A stretch of DNA of 64,000 nt, taken from NCBI GenBank assembly GCA_963576475.1, contig OY754980.1, positions 29,805,563 to 29,869,562 of the forward strand. The letters are read 5' to 3'. The position numbers and the translations under genes were made by a program. Positions 45,166 through 56,300 of the stretch are shown here, one piece after another. Position 1 is the first letter of the stretch. Every line of letters begins with the position of its first letter. The notes beneath the pieces are model-generated. The model made no database searches. It worked only from the letters and a program-made list of their open reading frames with translations, and was not told where the DNA came from. The stretch is from Molanna angustata. Its lineage: Eukaryota; Arthropoda; Insecta; Trichoptera; Molannidae.

Positions 45166-45852
45166 CTTTCTTGCACTTTGCGCAAGTGGCGAGTTTATTC
45201 CAACTTCGTCTCTATTGAGATAATTAAAAATCTGTTAAAAAATATCTTTGACTCCCGACAGGGAAAAAAATCCAATGTTTGCGCATATGCAATAATAAAA
45301 ATATATTCGATTACTTACACATTGGTACAAGTAGGTAAATAAGACAAAAATGACCTTATAAGTCTGGCGCAATTCAGGGGTGACTTCTATGCGAAAAATG
45401 CATTGTCACCTCACATATAAGAATTGTAGCTTTCATTATTTACAAAAAAACAATTCTCTCAATAGATGGCGTTACAACAAAAATAAATAAAAAATAATAA
45501 TATTGTTGTTCATAATTTCACCCATAGATGGCTGTAGTAAAAATTCCTTATTTTCAAGCGAAAAGAATTTCAGTATTACAATATATAGAAGTTTCAAAAT
45601 TGAATTGATAGGGATCTCATTAAAAAGGCATAATTGGTGAACGTTGCGCAAGCGCATAAAGTGATCACGTAAACCAGCCGATGACAGGTCGTAAGCCCTG
45701 TAGGTGCCTTGATTTCCCGGTTCTCCTACAACAAATATTCCAACTTCGTCTCTATTGAGATAATTAAAATCTGTTAAAAAATATGGCAATTTCTTTCGAT
45801 TAATCAGTATTTCCAGACCAGAGAAACAATATTTGCGTGAGAAATGAATTGA
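45166..45852 (-). mobile_element. SINE-2 copy split by EX
   Basis: SINE-2 pieces 45166-45196 (CTTGCACTTTGCGCAAGTGG, GAGTTT) and 45785-45852 (GGCAATTTCTTTC, CAGTATTTCCAGACCAGAG, TTTGCGTGAGAAATGAATT) flank the EX insertion. Four bases of the expected SINE sequence (GCCG) are missing at the junction. Confidence 0.7.
45197..45784 (-). repeat. EX repeat copy 3, complete with terminal direct repeats
   Basis: Direct repeats of ~48 bp at 45197-45245 and 45737-45784 (ATTCCAACTTCGTC, TCTATTGAGATAATTAAAA, CTGTTAAAAAATAT), 540 bp apart. The minus frame gives RDEVGIFVVGEPGNQGTYRA, YDLSSAGLRDHFMRLRNVHQ and LCLFNE, the best-preserved version. Full unit about 540 bp. Confidence 0.78.
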
Positions 45853-46320
45853 CAGCTGATAATAATAGTCCACGGGTGTGAATTTTCTGTTCGCACTCGT
45901 TGATTGTTTCTTTTTGCACTATGGTGCCGAGATTGCTAATCTAGAGGGCTCCATGAGCTACTTTTCGTGCTATGCATTTTTTTTTGTCGTTCACTTAGCG
46001 TTCTGTGAAGGGGCCGATTACAGTCCCCATAGGCAGAGCGGGTGGTGGTGGAAGTAGCGAGCTGATAATAATGTGTTATGTCGGAAAAAATATCAAGAAA
46101 ACGGGCTGAGTTAATTCATCATTTTATTGTTTAAAAATAATATTGAGCAAAAATAACTAGATCTTAACGTTTGTTAAATATTTTTCATAGAAAAAACAAA
46201 TTTATTTTATTTATTTTGCTATTTTTAATCAGATTTTGGATTGACTAAAATAATGATTTTTTATGAGTGGTAACATTGATATAAGTGTACGATTACTAAA
46301 TAAATAACGTACATTTATTC
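45853..46320. other. Unassigned
   Basis: No coding frame or repeat assigned; AT-rich after ~46080. Confidence 0.35.
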
Positions 46321-46476
46321 TAACGTTTTATATGGGAGATTGTTCATTTTACTACGATATACATACATTTACTAACGTTTTATATGGGAGATTGTTCATT
46401 TTACTACGATATACATACATTTACTAACGTTTTATATGGGAGATTGTTCATTTTACTACGATATACATACATTTAC
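46321..46476 (+). repeat. 52-bp tandem repeat, three identical units
   Basis: Units start at 46321, 46373 and 46425 with TAACGTTTTATATGGGAGAT and end CATACATTTAC. No differences between units, so the expansion is recent. 46477-46938 beyond it has no gene. Confidence 0.95.
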
Positions 46477-46938
46477 TGTCATTGTTTTTTTTTAAACACA
46501 GATAATAAAAAACAGATATATCAAAGATAGAAGTATTTTTGTTCGATCCACATTTTTTTGCGATGAATCGTACAAATGTTATATAGATTTTTCAATTTAA
46601 TCTCACGAATGATGTTTTCAACAACTTTGGCGATTATTAATAGGTAGGTAACAAAACGAATCAAGCAAGACAGTGCCTGGCAAGGACAGGTTGTTTAAAA
46701 AGCAAACTTTTTTACTTAAATATTGTAAATGGTTTGACGTCCTAAAATAAAATACAGAGTATTGAATAACGCTTTGTTTAAAACTACAATATCACGTGCA
46801 AACTCTAAGAAAATGGATTTATTGACCTTCGATAGTTTTTTTTAGACTCATTTGTTGAAGAAAAACGTCGTAAAATAATTTGTAGACCATTTACCTCACC
46901 AAACAATGTTGTTATTTCGTTCATAAATGTTCTTATTA

Positions 46939-48095
46939 CTAGTTGCATGTAACACATGAGATCCAACTGTCAATAACGATAATATGTCCTATTCTGCAGG
47001 CCAAGTCAGTAAAAAAGTCGAGATCCGACAACGTATCGCCGCTCTTCTCGCCATGTTTACGCCCGTGACGACAATTCGTAGTCACTAAGCGCTGTCGAGT
47101 TCGTAAATGCACTTATTAGTATTTGTCGCCGTTAGGCTGGCTTGCGGTACATTTTTGAATTATCATTTATGGCAATACACAATATTTTACCCATGATTTG
47201 AATAAATGCCAAATTTGTTTACATAAATTTGTTAAATAAATATAATATGGTCATATTTTAAAGCACGAAAGCAAGTTATAATACGATTAAATTAACTTCT
47301 TTTGTGTTTATTGAATGTTTTGAGAGTAATTTTAAAAATTATTTTTAATTATATTTCGATCAATTTATCAAGTGTGATGACAGCAGCGTGTTATTTTTTT
47401 ACTAAAAACTACGCCGAATTTTCTTTTGTTAAGTGTTTAAATACATATGTGATAAAATAGCTTACAAGAATACTTTCTCAAAATGAAAAATTATTTCAAA
47501 TCTATACCTACGGAAAACATTTACGGACGCATAGAAATATAATGTTATAATCTAAGTAGGTACGGACGCATATTTCCAATAAATATATTACCATATAAAA
47601 CTTTTGTTACGCGATAATTAGCAATAAATAAATTACGCAGAATATTTAAAGGGTTTGAAGAATCTCTTAAACGGCGTCGTTTAACCCGTTGATATAATAA
47701 TTCTTACGAAAACGTCTGTTACCAACGGGCGACCGTGGATAAAAGGATTTTATACGCGCGCTGTGACGTAACGAGTACCGTGTAAATGCAAGCACTTTTT
47801 TACATTTCTCATGTACTAAAAATCAGTCGGATAAATTTATACGAATCAGAATTGGACATAGTATGTATAGTTGAAGAATACGTACTAAACCCATTAATTA
47901 TTGAATATTTTAAGATATTTTGTTTTCTATCCAAACCTGTAGGTATGTATGCCAAGATGGGATAGTATGGAGGTCAGTCCTTTTTTCCTACCCAATATAT
48001 GAAAATAGCCTTTATGTATGTTTGGAGATTAAGTATCAAACTATTGAGAATCCCCGTAGATATTGTGTGGTGTTTACTGCCACACATATATTTTT
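46939..48095 (-). mobile_element. Hel-1 copy split by a TIR transposon
   Basis: CTAG at 46939-46942 after A, then GTTGCATGTAACACATGAG. Continues at 47858: GTATGTATAGTTGAAGAATA, AAGATATTTTGTTTTCTAT, GGTCAGTCCTTTTTTCC, GTATGTTTGGAGATTAAG, to ~48095, where a LINE fragment begins. Confidence 0.7.
46986..47857. mobile_element. 872-bp TIR transposon in Hel-1
   Basis: Ends GTCCTATTCTG (46986-46996) and CAGAATTGGAC (47847-47857) are inverted with one mismatch. ATAATAT (46979-46985) and ATAGTAT (47858-47864) flank it; undisturbed Hel-1 copies have a single GATAGTATGTATAG there, so this is a 7-8-bp TSD with one mismatch. No transposase. The TSD length would suit hAT; superfamily not settled. Confidence 0.75.
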
Positions 48096-48104
48096 TTTCA
48101 TAAT

Positions 48105-48600
48105 CACACGACAGCTGCTGCCAATTATGGTGTGGTGCGGTTCGATGACGGCTATCTCTGTTTAAGGTACGATTTAAAGCGCCTTATATTCCAATGGAAA
48201 ATATCTACCTGGTCCGAGAGTGAGTTAAATTTTTCCATAATACGCACCAGAGTGATGCGGGCCACTACATCCGTTCTGGAATGGGGGACGATCAGAAGAT
48301 TATGTCCTCTACCCCTTATGTAGTTGGGTGGCACAAAAAGCCCTAGCCTTTCTAGCAGTTCTGGACAATCAACAAGATTGTTGAAAATCTTGAAGTCGGT
48401 CAAATTAGTGCGTTATCACGCCTGCTTTCAAGACTCATATAAGTACAGGACGTCAGAAGTTCTGGGTGGTGCATGTATGTCGGATATACTCCGTGCATCC
48501 GCATATACAGGTACTTCATGAACTTCTTCTGAATTTGCTCCAACATAGTGGAATATTTTCTTTGGTAGATGTTGTATGAGATGATGTCGTCACCGAATTC
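48105..48600 (-). pseudogene. C-terminal fragment of a LINE-like RT
   Basis: Minus strand: STMLEQIQKKFMKYLYMRM, MHHPELLTSC, then after a frameshift TDFKIFNNLVDCPELLERLG, LFVPPNY, LLIVPHSRTDVVARITLVRI, MEKFNSL. This matches the usual C-terminal layout of insect LINE RT proteins (…LL.RL...VP..R.....H.RT......P..R), but the family is not certain. Inactive. Confidence 0.6.
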
Positions 48601-48769
48601 AATGTTTACGAATCTCTACGACTGCATGTAATTCTCTCACACCGAACTAAGATAAATATTTTCCTTGTCAATTTTGTCGACGGATAATTCGTGGTGAAAC
48701 TCCATTATACTAGGTATAAATGAAAACACTAATTAGTTTTAGTTTCACTATTTAATTTTAACACTGGCA

Positions 48770-48804
48770 CTGACCGGTATCGATCTGTTAAAGATCATCG
48801 TCAG
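48770..48804 (-). ncRNA. Hammerhead-like hairpin of PLE (left arm)
   Basis: Minus strand: CTGACGATGATC, loop, GATCGATACC, GGTCAG. Outer stem CTGAC/GTCAG and inner stem GATC/GATC. CTGANGA-like and GAAAC-like positions are present, but the second reads GATAC, so a conserved A is changed. PLE terminal regions are known to carry hammerhead motifs; activity here is doubtful. Confidence 0.35.
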
Positions 48805-49173
48805 AGTGCGCGAAAATGAAAGTGAACAGAGTAAAGTTCTATCAGTTCGATTAGTATTGCCAGAAAGAACTGATGAAGAAAACTGGCAAACAAAACAGTA
48901 TGGTAAAATGTGTGATGTATATAAAGTTTAGAAATGTTGAAGTAGAAAGAAAAACTGATTTTACATTATACAATATAGAAACGAATTATAAGAAATATAA
49001 ATATTATTGAGTATCCAGAGGTTGTGTATCCATGTAGTGAAGACCAAATGTATGCAGGTATCTGAAACAAAGAGAGTGGCCGGCAGTAAAATTAGCTTTA
49101 TATCGAAAGTAAACAAACAATAAAGGATAAGTGTTGGAATAACCCCACATTAACTGCATATAATGTAGATTGT

Positions 49174-49410
49174 TTAAAATATTGGTTTTAATAACGATGA
49201 AGGGGAGAAGTCTGTCTGTAAATTAATCAAAGTTTTGCTGTTATCACATTTCAAACGATTTATTTCTAAGATCTCCAAACGATCTAGTTTTTTACCTTTA
49301 GGGTTAATATGTAAAATTTTGGTATTACTATCGATGGAGAAGTCATGACCAAACTCCTTAAGATGTGCAGCAAAGTTGGATGAGTCCTGATTAAGTCCAA
49401 GTGTATACAT
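49174..49410 (-). pseudogene. PLE GIY-YIG fragment, inverted partner
   Basis: Minus-strand frame from LNQDSSNFAAHLKEFGHDF to LINLQTDFSPSSLLKPIF, nearly identical to the plus-strand copy at 49406-49690 but lacking the YIGQTGR part, because the palindrome centre begins there. Differences such as N/D and S/G at single sites show the arms are not an exact artefact copy. Confidence 0.8.
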
Positions 49411-49690
49411 CGGCCAAACGGGAAGACAATTTAAGATCCGTATTAATGAACATTTACGTTGTAAAAGACTTAATCAGGACTCATCCGACTTTGCTGCACA
49501 TCTTAAGGAGTTTGGTCATGACTTCTCCATCGATGGTAATACCAAAATTTTACATATTAACCCTAAAGGTAAAAAACTAGATCGTTTGGAGATCTTAGAA
49601 ATAAATCGTTTGAAATGTGATAACAGCAAAACTTTGATTAATTTACAGACAGACTTCTCCCCTTCATCGTTATTAAAACCAATATTTTAA
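49406..49690 (+). pseudogene. PLE GIY-YIG endonuclease, C-terminal part
   Basis: Reads YIGQTGRQFKIRINEHLRCK, then RLNQDSSDFAAHLKEFGHDF, NPKGKKLDRLEILEINRLK to a stop at 49690. YIGQTGR with Arg, the following INEH, and the LEILEIN Glu are the GIY-YIG nuclease pattern known from Penelope-like elements. The GIY strand and the RT domain upstream are missing, so it is a remnant. Confidence 0.85.
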
Positions 49691-50106
49691 ACAATCTACA
49701 TTATATGCAGTTAATGTGGGGTTATTCCAACACTTATCCTTTATTGTTTGTTTACTTTCGATATAAAGCTAATTTTACTGCCGGCCACTCTCTTTGTTTC
49801 AGATACCTGCATACATTTGGTCTTCACTACATGGATACACAACCTCTGGATACTCAATAATATTTATATTTCTTATAATTCGTTTCTATATTGTATAATG
49901 TAAAATCAGTTTTTCTTTCTACTTCAACATTTCTAAACTTTATATACATCACACATTTTACCATACTGTTTTGTTTGCCAGTTTTCTTCATCAGTTCTTT
50001 CTGGCAATACTAATCGAACTGATAGAACTTTACAAATAAAAAAGGTTGTGTACCAATATTTCAGTCATACCTATTTATACTCTGTTCACTTTCATTTTCG
50101 CGCACT

Positions 50107-50141
50107 CTGACGATGATCTTTAACAGATCGATACCGGTCAG
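50107..50141 (+). ncRNA. Hammerhead-like hairpin of PLE (right arm)
   Basis: Inverted twin of 48770-48804, identical over its length, including the GATAC change. Confidence 0.35.
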
Positions 50142-50202
50142 TGCCAGTGTTAAAATTAAATAGTGAAACTAAAACTAATTAGTGTTTTCATTTATACCTA
50201 GT

Positions 50203-50288
50203 AATAAATATTTTCGATTCATTAAGATAAATAAATTATGAATAAATAAATAACTTTGTATTTTTCCACAATATTTTTTATACTAACG
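50203..50288. other. AT-rich link between two PLE segments
   Basis: Contains TTAAGATAAATAAATTATGAA and ACTTTGTATTTTTCCAC, the latter also seen before the hairpin blocks at 19900 and 33215. Confidence 0.45.
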
Positions 50289-51090
50289 ATCGAACGTTTT
50301 CGCCAAGGTGACTTGGCATTATCAAGATCCAAACGAAACTAAAACAAAAATAAGCTAATTTCTACTTCACTCAGCATTTACAACGTTGTCACATGTGTGG
50401 GCGGAGTTACATTAACTCCACAGCGTTGCCAAATATGTGGGTGGAGTTACAGTAATTATACAATGTTGCCATTATGTGGGTGAGCTTATGTTTGGAGAAG
50501 TGGCGATACCTTTGGTATCTGGATGTTAACAATGTTGCCTTTTTTATTTTAATTAATTTCTAACATTTCTAGAGCATCAAGTTTCCATCCTTTATATTCT
50601 GAATGCAAAACCTCTACATTTTCCAAACCAAAAGAATGATTATGTTCTATGCAGTGGTCCACCATTTCTGAATAACCAGACAGTCCCCTAAACGCTCTAT
50701 GATGCTCAAGGAAACGCGATTTTATAGATCTCCCAGTCTGACCCACATACATAAATGGCATCACAGTCTTTACAATTTAATTTATACACTCCACTGCCAT
50801 CCATTCTATGTTCTCTATCCTTATTGTTGAACAAGAGTTTTTTTTATATTACTATTAGTATAGAAAGCTGATTTAAAAAAAAATTTTGTATTGTTAGATA
50901 ATCTGTCTGACATATTACCCAAATAAAGAATTCGTCTCCAATTTGTCAAAAACCCTAGAATTATTAAATAAATTATCTTGAACTCATCGACAGTTGGAAA
51001 ATAGCAATAACACAGGGCTGTTGATATCACTTCACTCTTATTAATTTTGATGTCAATTCTCAAAATAATTTAATAACATTTTAATACTGG
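50289..51090 (-). pseudogene. PLE 3' part with GIY-YIG nuclease, second family
   Basis: Minus strand: RILYLGNMSDRLSNNTKFFF, TNSNIKKTLVQQ, a few stops, GWQWSVYKLNCKDCDA (frame broken), then YVGQTGRSIKSRFLEHHRAF, MVDHCIEHNHSFGLENVEVL and LDALEMLEIN to the stop at 50549. The Cys-x-x-Cys (CKDCDA) before the YVG motif and the LEMLEIN Glu fit PLE GIY-YIG domains. The 3' UTR has three ~45-bp imperfect repeats (GTGGG(C/T)GGAGTTACA) at 50385-50490. The end (50328-50289) reads TTGATAATGCC..GGCGAAAACG, a hammerhead-like hairpin. Confidence 0.8.
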
Positions 51091-51784
51091 CAGAAATCAT
51101 CCCAATGATTGGGTGGGATGCCATCTAAGCAAAAATAAATTTTTGATTCTTAAAAAATATTCAACTTAATTACATATCAACGTGGTTTTTCGCTTTTCCA
51201 AAAGCTCGATTACCAGCAGATAATGAACTAAATATCATTTATAAGTGTTCAGAAAGCTGTGGATTCGAAGCCCGTTTTATCAAATAACTTATTAAATGAG
51301 TTTCTATTCATACAAGTTTCAAGACCCTTGTTAACGCTCATGATCTTGGGTAGCATACGGTATGTACACAAACACGCACACTTATTACCTTCAAATATAC
51401 CTATACAAAACGAACAAATATTGTGTGTACCTATATCATCAAATCTGTGACATATAATAATACGTTTTCCCGAAGAGATGAAATTTTTTTTTGTAGAGTT
51501 TTTTTTTAATTACAAGAATACTAATTAAAACGAGTGGGTTGTGGCCAAAACTAAACTCTCCACACCTTAGTAAGCGTTCATTTTTTTGCTTCTTGAAATG
51601 TTGACAATCTCTAAATGCATTTTTATGAAGTACATTTCTATTAGATTCTTAAACAAATATAAGATTCCCAGAGGACTATAGTTTTCACAATACACCATAC
51701 ACACAACAACATTGTCACGAAAATCATAGTATGTATTTTCTAAATGATACCTGTTGAGAAATTTTAGGTAAAATTGCATTACTA
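51091..51784. other. AT-rich, no gene
   Basis: A GAGTGGGTTGTGGCC motif near 51532 recurs at both ends of the inverted repeat at 60515-60724. Nothing else recognised. Confidence 0.4.
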
Positions 51785-51960
51785 GCAAGATGAGCATGCT
51801 TGAGACAGTGTATCAATGTTGATGAGGCGATGTATGTGTCAAGATAGAAGAATGCGGTGTTCGGTTCTCACTGCCTACCCCTTGAGGAAGATAGAAGTGG
51901 AGAGTAAAAAATACACTTGTCTATAGAGACACATACATACATACAATATCAATATGAAGT
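51785..51960 (+). mobile_element. RTE-like LINE tail
   Basis: Out-of-frame traces of the RTE C-terminus (INVDEAMYV, then GTGTTCGGTTCTCACTGCC) followed by a (CATA)n-type end. Same family as 6481-6975. Confidence 0.6.
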
Positions 51961-52269
51961 TGCTCACTCAATTTTCCCTTACATAAGCAATTTTACTTCT
52001 GTTATATACATTTTTCATACAAATATGAAATTCATTTCATATTGATATGGCAAACAATAAATTTTTTCTTTAAATTTTGACAATCCTTGAATGCATTTTC
52101 ATGAGTGAATTTTCATTGTATCAATATTTCAAACAGTATACAAATACCTCGACTATTATTACCAGACCGTGAGAGCATTTTGAAAATTTGGACAGATTAA
52201 ATCATAGAGAAAAAATTAACGGATATCTATAGAAAACTATTAATAAGCTCTATGTTTATGGACTTAACA
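51961..52269. other. AT-rich, no gene
   Basis: Nothing recognised. Confidence 0.35.
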
Positions 52270-52533
52270 TATATTTATTTATTTATTTAGTACTAATTTA
52301 TTTATATGCAGATTGCTTCTCGGGCAACTAACAGGTACCTACTATGTTAAATACACGCACTCACGCACGCATTTAACACGCACCCAATAACAAGTTGGCC
52401 ACATTCTGGAGACTTACGATATTACCTAATCGTCTCACAGATCCAGACTGAAAACACAATTAAAAACTGTGTCTCCACTGGGAATCGAACCCGGCACTCT
52501 TGGATCAGCAGTCAGATACCCAACCAACTGAGT
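52270..52533 (-). mobile_element. SINE-3 copy
   Basis: Minus strand: CTCAGTTGGTTGGGTATCTG, B box GGTTCGATTCC, CAGTCTGGATCTGTGAGACG, CTTGTTATTGGGTGCGTG, TACCTGTTAGTTGCCCGAG and a (TAAA)n tail. It has a short GTGCGTGAGTGCGTG expansion. Confidence 0.85.
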
Positions 52534-52689
52534 TTATCATAATGGAATAAACTATTTTATTATTGAGTGCATTACGGACATTTTTACCATTACGCCATGT
52601 ATCTACTCAATTGGGAAGAGAGTAACGGTTTTATACAGGTAAATATTTTTCACTTTACTCAGATTCACGCATCATTTTTGGATGTGTTT

Positions 52690-52857
52690 AAGTCCAGTCA
52701 GACGGCGGAATCAAAACCACCCATATTTACCCATAACATGAGTATAATCATCCCATAATATCTTAAAATATTATAGAACTCCATATGATAATTATATCCA
52801 TGATATGGGTAAACATGGATGGTTTCGATTCCGCCGGTTGACCAGACTTGCCCCCTA
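52690..52857. mobile_element. Foldback MITE, copy 1
   Basis: Left half (GACGGCGGAATCAAAACCA, TTTACCCATAACATG) and right half (CCATGATATGGGTAAACATG, GATTCCGCCGGTTGACC, AGACTTGCCCCC) are inverted copies over ~70 bp. Same family as 53376-53567; the outer left end is worn. Confidence 0.8.
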
Positions 52858-53199
52858 GATTCGTTTTTTTGTAATGAACAAAATTTTGAACAAAAAATTC
52901 AATAAACGGTCGGTATGTAGGTACCAACACGTTTAAATTGCGTGTTGTTCGTAAATCTTAATTTTCATAACTCAACACTATGGTATAAAAATACATTGTT
53001 TACCGGTAACGTATGGACCATATCGCGAAATAATGTGTTTATTATTACATAAACAACTTTATTGTGATATATTAATATTTACGTACGTTAAACGCGTGAA
53101 TTGACGTTTCACATCCCTATGAAACAACAGAGTTTTAAATTTTTCATTACTCACAACATTCCACAAGGCATATTCCACAATAAACAAAATTAATGTATT
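52858..53199. other. AT-rich spacer
   Basis: No gene or repeat recognised. Confidence 0.35.
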
Positions 53200-53280
53200 T
53201 CAATATAGAAAAATGTGGTTTTAGACTCTCTCTGCTTACTCCATGAGCAACATGGCGTGATGGTATGTATGCATGTAGTA
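53200..53280 (+). mobile_element. RTE-like LINE tail, very short
   Basis: AGACTCTCTCTGCTTACTCC, then ATGGCGTGATGGTATGTATG: the last ~75 bp of the RTE family seen at 6900-6975. Confidence 0.65.
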
Positions 53281-53375
53281 ATATTATCTTTCATACAATT
53301 CGCCTATACAATTACACGCAAATCCGAAATTCATGATTTCGCTTGATTCCTTTCATCAAACCTCTTGGTTTAGTT

Positions 53376-53567
53376 CTGGGGGGCAAGTCTGGTTCGACCG
53401 GCGAAATCAAAACCCCACTGATTACCCAGTGATATCATGGATATAATTATTATATGGAGTTCTGCAATATCTTTAGATGTCATAGAACTCCATATGATAA
53501 TTATATCCATGATATGGGTAATCACTGGGGTTTTGATTTCGCCGGTCTAACCAGACTTGCCCCCCAG
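53376..53567. mobile_element. Foldback MITE, copy 2 (complete)
   Basis: 192 bp that is almost entirely a palindrome: CTGGGGGGCAAGTCTGGTT at the left and its complement at the right, then GACCGGCGAAATCAAAACCC, GATTACCCA, ATCATGGATATAATTAT and GGAGTTCT in both arms around a small centre. No coding capacity, no clear TSD. Confidence 0.9.
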
Positions 53568-53625
53568 ATGGAACCACCCCAGAAGTAATTCCTTTCTAAA
53601 GAATTATTTATAGAATTTATGTGAG

Positions 53626-53757
<132 letters not shown>

Positions 53758-54513
53758 TTCCCCCCTTATAACTTTTGATCCGCTCAATTTAAAGAGCCCA
53801 AATTTTCAGATTATATAAACAGTTATAGGCCTACAAAACTTTTATACTCAGAAGTGTGAATTTTTGTTTCAGTCAGGGGTTATCAACTTTTGAATTTTTA
53901 CTTTATTTTTCCATATATCTCAGAAACCATAAAAGCTAGAACGCTGAAAATTGGAACAAACATAGACAAATACAAAATCTCAAATGAGTTTATTCAAAAA
54001 AATTCCAGGGTTTCTCAAACATTTTTTATTAAGAAAAATATTTTATTTATGATAAATTTATGAGTTTAACTGCCTATATTTCCATTTTTTTTTTAAATAT
54101 CGAAAAAAGCCGAAACACCGCAACTAGATAATTTAATTTTATATAAAAAATATGAACATTGTATTAGCACATCTCAAACTTTTTTTAACAATTTTTATAA
54201 AAATTGAATTTAGTGACGACATTGCTTCATACAATTTGTATGTCAGTCGCCTATACATAATATGTAAGAAGTTTTAATAGTTTGATAGGTACTTAATCTC
54301 CAAACATACATACAGAACCATCATGCTGTTTTCATATTCCGGGTAGGAAAACAGGACTGACCTCCATACTGTCCTATCTTGACATACATACCAACATGTG
54401 TTAAAATTTTCAATAATTTGGATTTATGGGTTTATAGTTTGATTCTTATTCTTCAACTATAGGTACATACTATCGCTATCGACAGTTGGATCTCATGTGT
54501 TACATGTAACTAG
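53758..54513 (+). mobile_element. Hel-1 copy, longest uninterrupted
   Basis: From CTTATAACTTTTGATCCGCT to CTAG at 54510-54513 before T. Blocks in order: CAGTCAGGGGTTATCAAC, AAGCTAGAACGCTGAAAATT, AACTGCCTATATTTCC, TTAGTGACGACATTGCTTC, GGACTGACCTCCATACTGTC, CTTATTCTTCAACTATAG, and the terminal hairpin AGTTG/..AACT with CATGT/ACATG. No protein. Confidence 0.75.
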
Positions 54514-54899
54514 TTTCTAACCAATCAGCACACTAACTATGCTCAACATGCAACAATCTACAGAATCTGTAATACATAAATTATGTATTTCCAAGAGTTC
54601 CCACAATTGAAAAATATATCAGACTAAAAATTTCCTCCTCATAATCCTACTCAACACTTAATATACTGCACACATTTATATATACAATTTCACACATCAT
54701 TATATCTCACCATTATATGTAAATATTCTTAACTTATCATAATATACTACCATAACTTCAATGACAACCTGTAATTGGCTTGAATATAACTCAAATCATC
54801 TTTATTATATATAATTTACTAAACGCTATATGTTGTCTATTTTGTGAGTTCCATTATCAGAACTCGATGAAATTCATAAATATGTGTGATCATCTCTAA
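54514..54899. other. AT-rich, no gene
   Basis: Nothing recognised. Confidence 0.35.
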
Positions 54900-55520
54900 A
54901 GTACTCGCTTCCCATAAAAAAGTCTTTGAAATCGCTCAATGTTGTAAAGAGTTTTTATCGCTGAAGTGCGAATTGAAGAGTTTGATGAATTTCCCGTGTT
55001 GGAGTCCCGTGATCATATCTTGACCAAATTGAAAGGAGACCAATCGGAAGATACTCCCCAGCAATGACGCTACAGCCCGGTGTGGGCCTTGGCTCCTCAA
55101 GAAACTGCCTCCATCCCGCCCTGTCGACAGCAAGTCTCCTCCAATTTGTCTGTCGATCGCTCTTATATCTCTCGCCCTCGATGTCGTCCAGTCATCTAAT
55201 CCTAGGTCTCCCTCTGCTTCTTCTTCCTTCAGGGTAGGTGTCTAATACTTTCTTTGGGACCTGGCTACTGGCTATCATCCATTCTACAAACGTGCCCGAG
55301 CCAACGTAGACGTTGTATTTTGATGTATTGGATGTTTGGTTCGCCATACGTTATTTCTAAATCATGGTTAAACCGGATCCTCCAACATTCTACTTCACAG
55401 GTAGGGCCAAATATTTTGCGAAGTATTTTCCTTTCGAATACCAACAATGCATTTTCGTCCTTCTTGGTCAATGTCCAGCAATCTGATACATATGTCATGT
55501 CATATATCAAAAGAATATAC
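54900..55520 (-). pseudogene. RTE-like LINE C-terminal fragment
   Basis: Minus strand 55510-55265: DMTYVSDCWTLTKKDEN, FERKILRKIFGPTCEVECWR, IQRLRWLGHVCRMDDSQ. After frame breaks: GRPRIRWLDD-like and STGRDGGSFLRSQGPHRAV to ~54936. This is the post-RT region of an RTE-like LINE with several lesions. Confidence 0.8.
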
Positions 55521-55689
55521 GTAAAATTAATATTCTTCCCCGTTTTAGGAAGTCAGTTAAAAAAAAACTAATGATAGCGAGTGTTCATAACACACCAGCA
55601 GCAACATCTAAAATGAACTCCATTCAAAATGGGTGGTTAAACTCATTGCTGAACTATGTGATATTTTATTTCGCATCATGTATCAAGAG

Positions 55690-56300
55690 ATGGGATGGGA
55701 ATTGGGATGGGAGAACAAGGAAAGAAGTTGACAGCCGAATACATCAGGCAAGGCTGGCTTTCAACAAAAAGTCGAAGATCCTTGAGTCAAACAACCTAGA
55801 CTTGAAGCTCCGTAAGAGACTAACAAAAACATATGTGTGGAGCATACTGTTGTATGGCTGTGAGACATGGTGTCTTACCGAAAGAGACAGATGTAGACTT
55901 GAGGCTTTCGAGATGTGGTGTTACAGAAGAATACTGGGAATTTCCTGGAGGGACCACATCACGAATGCCGAGGTTATCAACAGAGTTGAAGAAGGCAGAC
56001 ACCTACTCAATACCATCTCCGAGAGACGTGCTCGCTGGATTGGGCACATCTTGCGCCACGAGGGACTCCTACATGACCTAATGGAGGGAATGGTTGAGGG
56101 GACAAACCACAGGGGGCGCCCCCGACGGGAATATTTGGCCCAGGTGTGCGAGGACATGAACTGCGCCACATATGTTGAGCTAAAAAGGGCTGCAGAGGAT
56201 AGAGAGAAGTGGAAAGCGAGATGTAGACTTCTTCTGCAAACCAATCCATAGGATTGAGACTTTTGATGATCAAGAGACTAACTATGTATATGTATGTATA
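55690..56300 (+). pseudogene. RTE-like LINE C-terminal fragment
   Basis: Frame from ~55690 to the stop at 56251: TRKEVDSRIHQARLAFNKKS, YVWSILLYGCETWCLTERD, FEMWCYRRILGISWRDHIT, RARWIGHILRHEGLLHDLME, NHRGRPRREYLAQVCEDM. A short TATGTATATGTATGTA end follows. The RT core is missing. The Met at 55571 lies in unrelated sequence. Confidence 0.85.

Larger units (their letters stand above)
48709..50202. mobile_element. Head-to-head palindrome of two PLE 3' regions
   Basis: Left arm 48709-49398 (minus) and right arm 49470-50202 (plus) are near-identical inverted copies around ~71 bp of single-copy PLE sequence. Both encode the end of a GIY-YIG-type PLE protein followed by a 3' region ending at ACTAGGTATAAATG / CATTTATACCTAGT. 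The left arm lacks ~43 bp present near 50035-50080 (AAATAAAAAAGGTTGTG...). PLEs are known to occur as tandem or inverted partial dimers. Confidence 0.85.

Noticed and set aside
55571..55690. Natural start of the plus-strand LINE protein at 55571
   Set aside because: The first ~40 codons have no LINE similarity; LINE sequence begins near 55690, so the Met is accidental.
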